From the NCBI GenBank assembly GCA_022592445.1, contig JABYQR010000138.1, positions 44,860 to 108,859 on the forward strand: a stretch of DNA of 64,000 bases, in the 5' to 3' direction. The stretch is from Cytidiella melzeri (taxonomy: Eukaryota; Basidiomycota; Agaricomycetes; Polyporales; Irpicaceae). Positions 45,913 to 57,186 of the stretch are shown here, piece after piece. A model generated the notes under the pieces. The model was not told the origin of the DNA and made no database searches. It worked only from the letters and a program-made list of their open reading frames with translations. Made by a program: the position numbers and the translations under genes. Numbering within the stretch: the first letter of the stretch is position 1; every line of letters begins with the position of its first letter.

Positions 45913-48900
45913 GGTTTGATGTGGTTTGTGTGTAGTAGTTTTTTGGTTAGTCTGTTAACGGTGTAGCTGTAGTTTTGACTGGTGTCTTACGACCATGTGT
46001 GTGAAGATGAGTCCCAAGACTTGTGCCAAACCAAAGAACATTGTTTAGTCGTGAAGAAACTCGTGTACTTAAACTCCGTAGTGCGTGGTATGCTCGCTCA
46101 AGGCCTAAGGTTTCATTACAGCAACTTCACCTCTCGACATGTAGGGACAGGTAGACTGTCTTAACAGAAGCTTCTTCGTATGCTAGTATCAAGTAGTAGC
46201 TCGTATACAGGATTTGTCATGCCATGCGCCTCGGACAGAATCAATTTTGACGCCAAGCTCACTGGCAGCCCCCCATCTCTGACGTGAAGAAAAAACCAAG
46301 AATGCCAGCAGCCTACGCATCTTGGAGCATTCGTGTTTGTATCACACATATCCTATGCGCCTTTCGGGACATCCATATGAGAAAAGACGGCGTTCAGACA
46401 AGCCTTGCGGTCGGTTTGTTGGAGAAACGGAGAGCATTGGAAGCCTTAAGTGTCGAACGCTAGGTAGAGGAAATGGATTTCACCTTGATTTCCACATGCC
46501 GAGAAGATATCCCTGGCAGTTTTGACATTGCAAAGCTCGACATGGACCGATGGTCGCGATATGGGAGAGAAGTACTCGTGGGGGTGAGGGGTGTCCAGTT
46601 TGTACAAGCAACACGCAAATGCTGTCTGCCAAAGGGATGCGCAGCGACTTGGGTCAATTGCACACCGCGTGAAGAATGGGCAGATGGGCTTGATTTGCCG
46701 GAGAGGTAGGAAGCGTTTACTGGCACCTGAAGACTTCGCAGGCCCAGTTACGAGGATATGCATAACCATAGGATGTCATCATTTCAGGCAGGATGACGAA
46801 GAATAAATACGCGATTATTCGTGGAAGCGTGTGAACCGACGATGGATTGTGTGAGTTGACCGTGGTCGAGAAATCTGTTTGTCAATGGAGTCCGGTCAGT
46901 AAGGGAGCAAGCATCTGCGTACGCAGTAGTATGCAGTCAGCGAGAAACAATCATACACACACTCACCTACTTATCAGCTTTGCATTGATTTGTCAGACGG
47001 CTGCGGTCCCGCATGTTCACCTTGACAGTAGGCAGTAGTCGCAATTGACAGCGCGGGCTAGTGTACGCCGTCTCTGATCATCTCTTGACGGTGTTCTCGG
47101 CTCTCTAGCGACACTCTCAGCCAACCTGAAATCACATACAGGGGAAATATCAGGAAATCCGCCCTACTGGGAAAGCGTATACATAGATATGCGAACAGCA
47201 AACACCGCAGCACGACGCCGAAGCTTCCCAGCCATCCGGCGGTTCGCGACTCGCAAGGTATCGAGTATGGGATAGTCTGGCGGTGCTGGCAGTCGATATT
47301 CGTGGGCTGCGGCACATGAATACCGTGCACTTCTCGCACGACGCTGTCGAATAAATGTTTGCGTAAGATGGAATTGTAGCGTTAGAAGTCAACAAGACAC
47401 TTTTACCGAGGAAGCCCGCACGAAGTTCTTCGCAACGCACATACAATGACAATCAATGACAACAGGTTTTCCGTGCTCGGTAGGCGTGTACATGTTATGA
47501 CCTGAAGAAGCTATCAGAATCAGACGATAATATTGCTGCGCCAAGACATGTTTGGCTGATCAGGGTTTTTTTTCGTGAAGTCAAAAGGGAGCAGGGAGTC
47601 TGGCCAAAGAGGCAACAAGGGTTAGAATTACGAGTCATCGACGACGGTCCCGCTGCGGCACATGTGGTAGAGCACTGGTGCATCACATGTAATAGGAGGT
47701 TGTGTTCAAAATGGCTCTGTAAGTACGCACTTGTAGAAACTCATTCGTTCACGATGCAATGTCGCTGTGGTGCTTTCAATGCATCAGTAGCCGGCAGAAT
47801 CGTCTAGGCCGCAGCGAGCCCAGACGTTTTGAAGAGCGCGTATGACTGGATGGGTGTCTGACCAGCGAGACGTGCCTGGATGTGGCAGACTTTTTCGAGA
47901 TTAGATCCTCAGAGTCAGAACGATAAAGATGGCAATATGTGTCGCACCTTGCAAGTCATTTGTCAGCTGACTACGCTGCCGTGGGCGTTGCACCCCGGGT
48001 TGACAGTGATAGCAGAGAAGATTTCCCGCTGGGTACCCGACTGTGAAATGCTGACGGTCGTGATCGCGTGACAGATACAATGATCCTGGATTCATCCACA
48101 GCTGGGCAGCCGAGCCGGGAGACTTGGGCGGAAAACGGCAGTGATAGTCATCTCGGCGCGGGTAAGTACTGCATTCCTGGAGACCTAGTGAGTAGCGTCA
48201 GCGTCATCCAATACGGGCCTCTCCTGGTGAGAGCATGTTTGTAGAGTAGGAAGTGCTGATGAAGGCGGGGCTTCTGGCCTTGGGCAAGACTGCGGTCAGG
48301 CTTTTTGTCAGCGCCGCAATTTTTCGCTAGAGTGGCTGACCACAGTGAGTAATGCAGGAAAACAAATACACGGCTCGGCGAATGTAGTGTCATAGATGGA
48401 TTATACCCGCAAGCCCGCAGCTCGATTGTGCAGTTGGCGGTGCCCAAGAGCGGCAGTGCTTGGAAGAAGACCGCGTGCCGTACACGCGTGTATCTTGAGT
48501 ACCGACTGTGACAGCCAATATGAGTGAAACACAGCAATGAACAGTTGGTGAATTCTTACCTCCTGCCAGCCATGGGAGTCGGTTTGCACGGCACAGCCGG
48601 AGCTTGTACACCGGCCACGCCGAAAGAACGACGGATGCATCGCAATGGCGTGTGGCAGTGACAGCGCAAGTTCAAAGTCAGTAGAATAGCAGATAACGAA
48701 CTGGCTGGTTCTCTGTATTACGCCAGAGGACTGCGTGTGAAGGCAAAGGCAGGATTGGTGCCATGTTCTATCAACAGCGCAACTTTGATACCACAAAGCA
48801 ACGTTTTGTTCAAGGAGACGAGTCATAGCCAACGACTTTGGGTGATGCTCGCAACACCTGCGATATGACAAGGTTAGAGGATCGCCGTCCCACTAGACAG

Positions 48901-49027
48901 GGGTGCTTTCTCACCGAATATACATCCGAATTTCCTGACTGCGTCTAGCTGAAATCCGGCCGGAAGATCAGGCGAGACGATGACCAGTAGTCACACACGG
49001 AACGGGAGCGGCGTCACACGCTGCCGC
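45913..49027. other. 3.1 kb with no recognisable gene
   Basis: Only short open frames on both strands, none with a known domain. Some GT/AG-like signals occur, for example AGGTAAGA on the minus strand near 48555, so a noncoding or fast-evolving transcript is possible. No tandem repeat or transposon terminus was identified. It lies upstream of the cyclin gene. Confidence 0.5.
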
Positions 49028-49160
49028 GAGTCACAGCCACGCTAGCCCAATATCGGCTCGGCATTGGGCCGGCTGGTCACGTTCAAGTCACAAAAAGCGC
49101 CGTTGCCGGAGTGACTCCCGCCTGGTGTGAGAAGGTGACTCGTGCTGCCGCGCCTTATAA
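49028..49160 (+). promoter_or_regulatory. Cluster of Gcn4/Cpc1-type TGACTC boxes and TTATAA before the cyclin gene
   Basis: TGACTC occurs at 49112-49117 and 49136-49141, and inverted (GAGTCA) at 49028-49033. TTATAA follows at 49155-49160. TGACTC is the core site of the general amino-acid control activator (Gcn4, CpcA, Cpc1). Confidence 0.5.
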
Positions 49161-49350
49161 CCCCTCTGCTCATCTCCTTCGCCGTCCTCAAGACCGCCTC
49201 CGCCAACGTGCCCAACGTGCAGCTCGTCTTCCTAGCCCACAAAGCTCAGACAAAGCCCCAGGTTCCCTTGCTTCTGCAGAGGAACTTGCAATAAACCGGA
49301 TCGTCCCAAGTCTGTGACTTCGGACATCCGCCCTTAACCAAGCAACCGCA

Positions 49351-49509
49351 ATGTGGTCCGTTAGCAAAACCGAAAGATACCCACTGTCCCTGCTCGTGTC
49401 CCGCCTCAGCTCCCAGCCAAGTACCTCTTTACCCGTTCCCAAGGCCTCTGAATCCATCGTACACTCAACTTTAATCTCTTTCGACGTCGATGCTGAAATC
49501 CTGATCTGA
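49351..49509 (+). promoter_or_regulatory. Upstream ORF (52 aa) in the cyclin leader
   Basis: ATG 49351 opens MWSVSKTERYPLSLLVSR and ends at TGA 49507-49509. A second, four-codon uORF (ATGCTGAAATCCTGA) overlaps its end in another frame. Both lie before the cyclin ATG at 49590. They would reduce initiation at the main start if the leader is transcribed unspliced. Confidence 0.45.
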
Positions 49510-49589
49510 ACACATACCGTGCCTCCGTTTCTGTAATCAACCTCTACTCAGTCGTCTCTTACCTGCTGGCCGACATCGTACCACAAATT

Positions 49590-51606
49590 ATGCACGCCAT
49601 CTCTCATTCACTCGCCCATCGAGGCCCTGGCGCCTCACGCGCCAGAACCCGCTGGCAACCCTACACATGCACTACTCTCAACTCATCCACTCCTCCCACT
49701 CTGTCTCGATCACCTCAGCAATATCTCAATACCCCGAATTCATCTGTACTACCACCGACAACGACAATAAGCCCGGCTATCTTGCATTCCGCACGAAGCG
49801 CGCAGCCTTCAACCTCCACCAAATCCACCCCCGCTTCTGGAGGTCCTCTCCGCGAGCACAAATATAAATATGTCGCAGGACTAGTTGGTGAGTTTTCCAA
49901 CTTACTTACCTACTGCTTTAGGTGGTCACCTCCCCCGTGCAACGTGCGCTAACTCCGGCCGTCCGTTAGATCAAGCCGTCAAATCTCTGTGTGATATTTG
50001 GCAGCCTGAAGACATACCTGCCGTGTTTCGCGCCAAGTCTGCCTCCAGCTTTGACTCACTTTCGACCGACGAATACAACACGCTTGTCGACGAACCGCTC
50101 ATTCACCATACCGTGCGCAATGTCCAGCTTCCTTCTCCCATTTCTCCCACGACACGACCTTCTCCTATCTCGACATCTCCGATCACGCCGACCGCTCAAA
50201 TCGCGGCAGCCTCCTGTCGTACCAACCAAGTGGTCCCTCTGCGAGGGTTCGTGCACGAAGTCCTTCGACGTTCGCGCACATCTACGAGTGTCCTGCAGAC
50301 TGCTTTGTGCTACCTGGAGGCCGTTCGCAGCAAAATACCTGAGTTGATCGCCCTCGAGAAAGCCAAGGCCAACAGTCCCGATGATTCGCGAGACGAGGTT
50401 ATTGAGGATCGCATTGTTCTCGGCGACGTTATTGATGGGATATCTGGCTTTTCCGGATTCTGTGAAGACACCAACAAACAAACATTCGATTACGTCCAGA
50501 CAGTGCGTGTGGGCGAAGCCTCGATGCAAGAGCCGCTGACTGCGCCTCCTACCGAAATGCTTACCTTCAACGAGCCCTTTGTACCGCCCGCTGTATCAAC
50601 GTCATCCAAACACGCTTCGCCGCCTCTGCCGCCTCTCCCAGCGCTGCCGTCTCCCCTCCGCTGCCCTCGTCGCACGTTTCTCGCCTGCCTCATCTTGGCC
50701 TCAAAGTTTTTGCAAGATCGCTCGTACTCGAACAAAGCATGGGCGAAGCTGGCTGGACTTCCCCCTCGTGAGATCGGTCGTTGTGAACGCGCGGTGGGTG
50801 AAGCTCTTGAGTGGAGGCTCTGGGTAGGCAAGACACCTGCGACTTCATCGACTCCAGTGGGGACCCACCGCGCCGTTGCAAGATGTCGCAGCGAAACTAC
50901 TGTTCAGCTGCCTACTTGTGGCTGGCCGACCTCGACTGCGCCTGCTGCGCCATTCACGTCGCGCACGACCGCAGTTCGCTCCCTCTCAGCTGGACTTCGC
51001 CGCAGCGCTACTGTACCAGAGATCGGTTCCGCAGTACGCATCAACCCTGTGTCATCGATCTCGGTGGATGCGTGGATGGCTGCTTCGTCAATGCCAGTTG
51101 CGACGTCTTTGTTCTCCGCCGAGCTTGAGCTGGATACGGACACGAACGCACAACAAGCCATGCAAGTTGGTGCATCTGGAGAACACGTGTTCTCGTCGCA
51201 GATGTCATCAATCTTCGCCCATGCCCCCTCGCCTCCCCTCTGCACTCCTCCACTCGTGTATTCGCCGATGTCGACGGCATCGAACGCATCGTCGGACGAT
51301 GGTGACCGGACTGCTCAGTTCTGTAGCTTCATCGATATGCCATGCCGTGTTGGATCTTCCGCCAAGTTCGCTGGTAACACTACGGGCCAAGGATCAGGGT
51401 ACTCTCATCCTCTCGAGCAGTCGTTTACGCATCTTCAACTGGCCGCTATCAACCCTTTTGTCGTCACTGGACCGGTGCAATTACCGCCTCTGTCTGAAGC
51501 CGTCTCGAATCCGGCGTTGTTAGAGGCCACGATTAATCCTACGCACGGCCTGGGTGATACGCTAAATGCCTATAATAGCTATGGTAATTGGTCGGTGTCG
51601 AGTTAA
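49590..51606 (+). CDS. Pcl5/Pas1-type (Pho85-binding) cyclin
   Basis: Cyclin partner of a Pho85-like CDK. Exon 1 is 49590-49887 and exon 2 is 49970-51606, giving 644 aa in a clean frame. The 82 nt intron was chosen over a 34 nt alternative ending at 49921 because it yields the expected VAGLVDQAVKSLCDIWQPED. The cyclin box is split by a disordered insert: LRGFVHEVLRRSRTSTSVLQ and TALCYLEAVRSKIPEL, then RRTFLACLILASKFLQDRSY and AWAKLAGLPPREIGRCERAV with LEWRLWVGK. The C-terminal half is Ser/Thr-rich and probably disordered. RTSTSVLQ and the ILASKFLQDR helix are typical of the Pcl1/Pcl5/Pas1 group. The Pcl5-like role is supported by the upstream TGACTC boxes. Confidence 0.82.
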
Positions 51607-52295
51607 CAGCAAAGTTTTGTCTCTTGGTTTGAGATTTGCTTTGTTTTGATGATTCGGATACATGGATCTGTGTTCAGTATCGGGTTTTTCAGCATCGATG
51701 TCCTTTTTTCTGTTCACCTTCGAATATATTCTTTTTCTTTCTCTACTTTATCCTTACTCTCCCCTCGTACTTTTTTTTTCCTTTTAAATTTGTCTGCCTT
51801 GTACTTATCGTCCTCTTCCTTTCCGTGTTTTCTCTCTCTTTCTTCTCAGGTTCTTTCATTGTGTTCATTCATATGTCAGCTTTCCCCGTCTGTGTCTGTT
51901 GGCGAGACACCAAGTGTACTTGTGCCCGATCTGTGTAACAACAGTAGATGCGTATGTCTATGCGAGCCCCGTACTATGATTTCAATGACTGCTGTGTCAG
52001 TTGAAATGTGCGATCGCGACGACCATCTGCGTATGCTCTACTACTTCACATTCCAGGCGTGGTGGGCAAAGGTGAGGGGTGTCTCGTTGGGTAGTATGAG
52101 AGACGTTCTGGCGGTTACCTCTGCGCAATGACTTGTGAGAATGGCTGCAGCTGTGCAAGGTGCGTACTTGATGATAAACGTTTGGCTGCTCCTCGTAGTA
52201 AGTGTTATACAGTAATCATTTCCCTCTCGTCCTTTACACAGATCATATGTCCCATATATCCCCTGTAGAAACCATCTACATCTACGAGGCATCGC
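51607..52295. other. Cyclin 3' flank, no gene recognised
   Basis: Starts with a long T/C-rich tract (51690-51870), likely the 3' untranslated region. No domain-bearing open frame is present before the stop of the next minus-strand gene. Confidence 0.5.
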
Positions 52296-53009
52296 TTATT
52301 CGTTGAAGAAATCTAGCGGGGTATCGCGCGTTTGGATTGCTCTCCAAGTCGTCGGTTGGCCATCGGCGTTGCGGTGTCCTTCGTCGGTGAAGATGGAATG
52401 AAACACGACGTCCTCGGTTCCCTACAACGTCTTATGAGGAAGTACTTGGAAGAAGAAAGAAAGAGAAAATGTACCCTATTTGGAGGATCGTGGATCCTGG
52501 TGCAACGAAACACGCAGTAAGCACAACTTGCCTGAACAGAAAAAAAGACCGAACAGTTCGTACCTCACATGCACGAACCCTTCTCCTTCCTCGTCCTTGA
52601 CTGCCGGGATCCGAATCTTTCCCAGGATGATGTTGCCATAAGACGTCGGCGCGCTCCTGCACTCGACCAAGTCGTGCTCGACGGTAAAATGTGTGAGGTC
52701 GTGGTCGGACAGGCCGGCGGCGCGCGACCACATCTTGGGCTCGTGCTGGTCCCAGTGGTGGCGAGATTTGACGATCTCGGATTTGATGGTGTGCAGGACG
52801 ACGTTAAAGGCTTCGATGGCGTTGGGGTGCGGGGCGTGCGGGGCGTTGAAGGTGAGCTCTTCAGAGGATGCTAATGATAATTACAAGAATGTTAGCGACG
52901 AGCTTTGGATAGATCTGGGTTTTTCTTGCCCATTGTTTTACTCTGTTGTTGCAGTTTCGGGTCGAAGAGGACGACGTTGTGTACCAACTGTGGCAGTGGT
53001 ATGGGTCAT
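52296..53009 (-). CDS. Conserved-looking protein of unknown function (150 aa)
   Basis: Three exons (52985-53009, 52569-52870 and 52296-52421) with good GT-AG ends and a consistent frame. The start gives MTHTTATVASSEELTFNAPH. A compact globular stretch follows: PNAIEAFNVVLHTIKSEI, HHWDQHEPKMWSRAAGLSDH, HFTVEHDLVECRSAPTSYG and IILGKIRIPAVKDEEGEGFV, then FHSIFTDEGHRNADGQPTTW. The C terminus is RDTPLDFFNE. There is no signal peptide or membrane segment, so it is probably cytosolic. The pattern looks like a real, constrained protein, but I cannot name a family. It is head to head with the aspartic protease gene (130 bp apart). Confidence 0.65.
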
Positions 53010-53139
53010 GATTGATCGGATTATTAGCACAGTAGTACGCCACAAAGGTGCTGTGCCTGAATTCGTACAATAACGCCTGGATATAAAGGTTGACGCCCAA
53101 GCGCTGGCAAGCCTTCCTCAGCACCTTGCAACCACTGGC

Positions 53140-54845
53140 ATGCTAGCTTCTCTGGGTCTATCATGGTGTTTCGTTGCTCTCTGCCTCGCTGGCGTAACAG
53201 AGAGTGCGTCGCCTCAGATAATTAGTCTGACTTCGCGTCGTGCTCCGAAGCATACTGTTGCGCGGAGAGCATTGTCGTCGGTTGCAGTTCCATTGCGGGA
53301 CTATTTCAATGGTACAGACCTTCAGTGAGTAGCCTTTCTTTCTTGACTACAGTATGCTGATTTTAAGAGCAAAGGTGGTACGGTGACATTCAAGGTACGC
53401 GAGCTGGTATATGGTCCTCTCAAAGACTGAATCTACTGCGACACGAACCAGTTGGAACACCTCCACAAAACTTCAGTGTGGTCTTTGACACAGGGAGCAC
53501 GACGTTGGAGATCAACAGTGTGTCGTCTTCGCATTTGTTTCACCGATTCTGCTATTGACGGTCCGCGACAACAGGTGTAGAATGCGGCAGCGCGTGTGCG
53601 AATCAACCACAATTCGACCAAAACAAGAGTTCCACTTTTGTTGATCGTGGTCAAATAGCGAAAATTGTCTTCTCAACAGGTGTTGGCGTAGACCCTGTTG
53701 TAGGAGACAACTACGAGTTGCAGCTACGATCCGGAACAGATACGGTTGCTGTCGGTGGAATCTCCGTCGCAAACGTCAGCTTGTTCCTCATCACGACCCA
53801 AACACCAGCATTCGATATCGACCCGTTCAGTGGCATTCAAGGTACACATTAATCATCATCTATTTTGTGGTGGCATCTCACACATCTGTGCTAGGGATGT
53901 CGCCTTCAGCTCAAGGGCTCTTTGGGGGACTAGTGGATCAAGGACTACCTTCATTGTTTAGTTTTTACCTTACGCCACATGATATAGGGAACGCAGAACT
54001 TACACTTGGCGCAATTGATAACTCCAAATTTCAGGGTGAGTGACTCAGAATGTGGCTTCACTTCAACGATGCGCTGAAAGAAGCACAGGCAACCTCACCT
54101 ATGCTGCTATCGTCGACCCACAGTCTGGGTTCTGGCAACTTCAGACTTCCAGCATTGCTGTGAACGGCAACCTAACCACCATAGACGCTCGAATATTCTT
54201 ATTCGATAGTGGGACGAGCAACATGGTCATGCCCGCCGAAGATGCAGAGGTATGTTTTCTTACTCGTATCCCCATCCCCTACCTCTCTCATTCATTAACG
54301 GTAACACAGGCTATCTACGCTCTGATTTCACCTAAAATCCAACCCTTCGCCCAAGAGCCAAACGCCTACGGGATACCCTGCTCCGAAGTATCCTCGCTAC
54401 CTGCCGTCATTTCCTTCACCTTCACATCTGAAACCGGCAGTCCATTCAACCTGACCATCCCCAGTAGCGAGCTCAGCGTTGGTCCTTTCAGGAGCAACCC
54501 CGACGTGTGTCAGACGCTCATAAACTCTATGGAGGATGTCTGGATTATCGGCGCGAGCCTGTTGAAGCATTACTATAGCGTGTGGGACCTTGGTGGGCAG
54601 CGGTTGGGGTTTGCACCTGTTAGTAGGTCTGTCGCAACTGGATGTGTACTATGAACGGATTGTACTGACGCTAATGTAGCAATTCTTCTTCGACGTCGAC
54701 CACCCCTTCCAGCTCGAGCAGTGGTGCGTCTGCCCCGAGCCCCACACACTCGTCAAATTCGGGGCAAACCAAATTGGGACCCAAAGTCAAGTTGACAACT
54801 TGGTTGGGGCTTTGTGCGTTCGTTACAGGACTTTGTTTCTTCTAG
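53140..54845 (+). CDS. Pepsin-family (A1) aspartic protease, probably GPI-anchored
   Basis: Extracellular protease with a signal peptide (MLASLGLSWCFVALCLAGVT) and a basic propeptide (SRRAPKHTVARRA). The catalytic Asp residues are in FSVVFDTGSTTLEI and IFLFDSGTSNMVMP. Substrate-fold landmarks are WYGDIQVGTPPQNF, GLVDQGLPSLFSFYL and WIIGASLLKHYYSVWDLGGQ. Reading straight on from RLGFAPVS gives a short tail and stop at 54654. Splicing from a GT at about 54628 to the AG before 54681 adds a Ser-rich stalk (NSSSTSTTPSSSSSG) and a hydrophobic end (TTWLGLCAFVTGLCFF), the layout of a GPI signal. About seven exons. The splice choice decides whether the enzyme is free or wall-bound. Confidence 0.82.
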
Positions 54846-55560
54846 GATCGGACGGTTTCCTACAGGATGATCTAGCTATCGGATTTAACGACTTTACCTC
54901 ACCCTCTCTGTATAGTACACACTCTTTTGCTCTTAACATTACCTTAATTGTTATGTGTTATATGATAACATCGCTTACACTGCAGGAGAGCTCCGTCACC
55001 TACTGCCGCAACTTCCGTGGAATGTCATCGGACATGAAGACCTTCAAGTTTACCTCTTCATTCGAATGATATTGGAAGTGATGGACCAGTGGCAGGGATG
55101 ATGTCGAGCACAGCACTGGGGTCAGCTACTGGTCATAGGATGGCTAGTGATAGGTGCGTCATACATGCAACTCGATACTTTCCGTTTCTGACTCCGAGAT
55201 TCTAAGCGTAGACGAGTTTTCTTCCTTCAAGTTCCTCTACCCTGACTTGAAGTAACCACGACAGCATCATTCACTCCTACCGTGCACCTCGGAAGGAAGC
55301 AAGTACCGCTCGGCATCTGTCGCCAGTCCATACAGTTTGGGTATTAGGAATGTAACACTCATTTATCAGATCAAAACTTCTCTGACGATATTTGGAAAAC
55401 AAACATATCTATCTTAGCACCGCCACAAATGGGGTGCACCCCGAAGCCGAGCAGTACCAGGGTCGGATGATTCAAACCTTACGCGTTCATGAGAGATAGG
55501 TAAGACAGTATGTGAACGTTTATTGTCGCTGTTGAGTACTCGTGCTCATATGCGATTAGT
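54846..55560. other. No gene recognised
   Basis: Intergenic sequence downstream of the protease gene with no open frame of note. Confidence 0.45.
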
Positions 55561-55644
55561 GCATGCATATCCACCAAGTAAGTGTCAACAATGTCGGGGG
55601 TTCAATTGTCGTTTTCGCACCGACGGATGTCGCGAGCTCGACTG

Positions 55645-55940
55645 GCCTGACTGCACGCAACATCAGCAACACAACACACCTAAGCTTTGTCGTTGCCGTT
55701 ATCTGCAACATCGCTACTGTAGTCTTTAATGTCAGCCAATTGACCTCTAACAGCACTGTTACTATTGCCGCCGCTGTTACCAATGGCAGCGGCAATGGTA
55801 ACGGCGGCGGTAATGATAGCAGTGTTGTTGGAGGTCAATTGGCTGACATTAAAGACTACAGTGGTGACGTCGCAGACAACAACAACAAAAAAGCTGAGGT
55901 GTGTCGTGTTGCTGATATTGTGTGCAGTCAGGCCTGATGG
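55645..55940. repeat. Long imperfect inverted repeat (fold-back), arms about 140 bp
   Basis: The left arm (about 55645-55782) and the right arm (55796-55940) are reverse complements of each other with scattered differences. They share perfect blocks such as TAGTCTTTAATGTCAGCCAA, and the loop (55783-55795) is only 13 nt. An open frame runs through both arms (55563-55937). The RNA would form a very long hairpin. Confidence 0.85.
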
Positions 55941-56479
55941 TCAAACAGATGGAACATGCCAATAACACTCTCGCTTTCTCTTGTACACTCCTCGACACTG
56001 CTTCTTCCTATACTATCCCTGCTGTTGCAATGCTCTCTGCCTGTTTTGTCACGCTGGACTTCATGGCTCGCTGTTTTACTGTGCTATGGTAACCTTTCTT
56101 GCTGCGCACCTGTGTTGTACTTGTAAGTAGCTGCCTGTACCGTGTATTTTTACTGTTGCTGTGTTCAATGCATTGCCATTGTTGCTGTACACCTCAATGC
56201 AAGATCAACCGCCTGGTACCCACTGCTATGCAGGGTATAGCAATATAAAGGTGTGCGGTTGTTGTTGCAACACCATGCAAACCATGCGCACAAAGATATC
56301 ATGCAATGTAACTCACAAGTGGGATGACATTGAGACATAGTGTGATATAAACTACAGGTGTTGTAGGATACTGCAATGTAAACTACGTATGGCGAGATGA
56401 CCTCGCAATGTAAACTACAGGCAGGCATGCGACATTGCGCCGTAATGCAATGTGAATTCGAGCTGGGGCATTATTAACT
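55941..56479. other. Unassigned AT-rich sequence with short direct repeats
   Basis: GCAATGTAAACTAC occurs about three times between 56300 and 56425, with similar words nearby. No gene was recognised. Confidence 0.45.
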
Positions 56480-57186
56480 TGTCAGGTCCAAGATAAATAT
56501 TGTTATGAACAGTTCTCACACCCTATTATTTTTCTTTACTTCTTCAATTATCCTGATAAATAGTTGTCTTCTTTATACTTGCCTTGACAATCTAACTTGT
56601 CCTTTCTCCCTTATTCCTTGATCCTTGTCGCCTCCGTTCAACACAACTATTACGTCATCAGCTTCCTTCTTGTTTCCATTCAAACCTCAGACCTAACTCC
56701 AATTGGTTACCATTGCCTTGGTTCTACCCTCGGTCTTTCCATGCCTCCGTTACTGTTTCATTGGGCTCAAACCCGTCTATCCCCTGTTTCAGGTTCAACC
56801 CTTTTTATATTGTTCTTTGACTCATGGTCCATCCTTCTATTGTCCCTTGATTCCGTGCTTTGACGGTCTTTTCTCCCATTGGCTTGCCTAAGTAGCTATA
56901 GGTCTCTGTGAATTGTTCTTCCTTTCCATTCCTCCAATTTGTTACCACTGCTATGCCGGACTGGTCCAGAAGTAGTTAGGTCAACATGTATAAATAGCCA
57001 CTAGACATGGGGCTAGAACCTCAGTCTATCCAGTTCGTATCAATATTCCTTCTATCAATCCATCATCTGTCCGCCATTGTGCTTGACAGCGACCATGTGG
57101 CCTAGACCATCATTCAACGTTGTGTGTAGTTACACCAAATGGTTCTGACTTGACAACTTGTCTCTTGACAATAGTTGTTGTTAACA
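56480..57186 (+). mobile_element. 5' LTR of a gypsy element (second family)
   Basis: The 707 bp segment starts TGTCAGGTCC and ends GTTAACA, with a TATAAATAG box at 56989-56997. TTTGGATAGACTCTTCTGG follows immediately. It resembles the site after the LTR at 60446-61159 (TTTGGATAAGACTGCC) and is probably the primer-binding site. Confidence 0.65.

Noticed and set aside
46446..46769. 107-codon minus-strand open frame
   Set aside because: No domain, no convincing splice partners, and composition like the surrounding noncoding sequence.
47655..47705. tRNA-like string (GTGGTAGAGC and GGTTGTGTTCAAA)
   Set aside because: A- and B-box-like words are present, but no acceptor stem, anticodon arm or T-stem pairs properly.
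49885..49969. Start of the cyclin at 49885, or a 34 nt intron 49888-49921
   Set aside because: An 82 nt intron to 49969 joins VAGLV directly to DQAVKSLCDIW, as expected for the family; a 34 nt intron would be unusually short.
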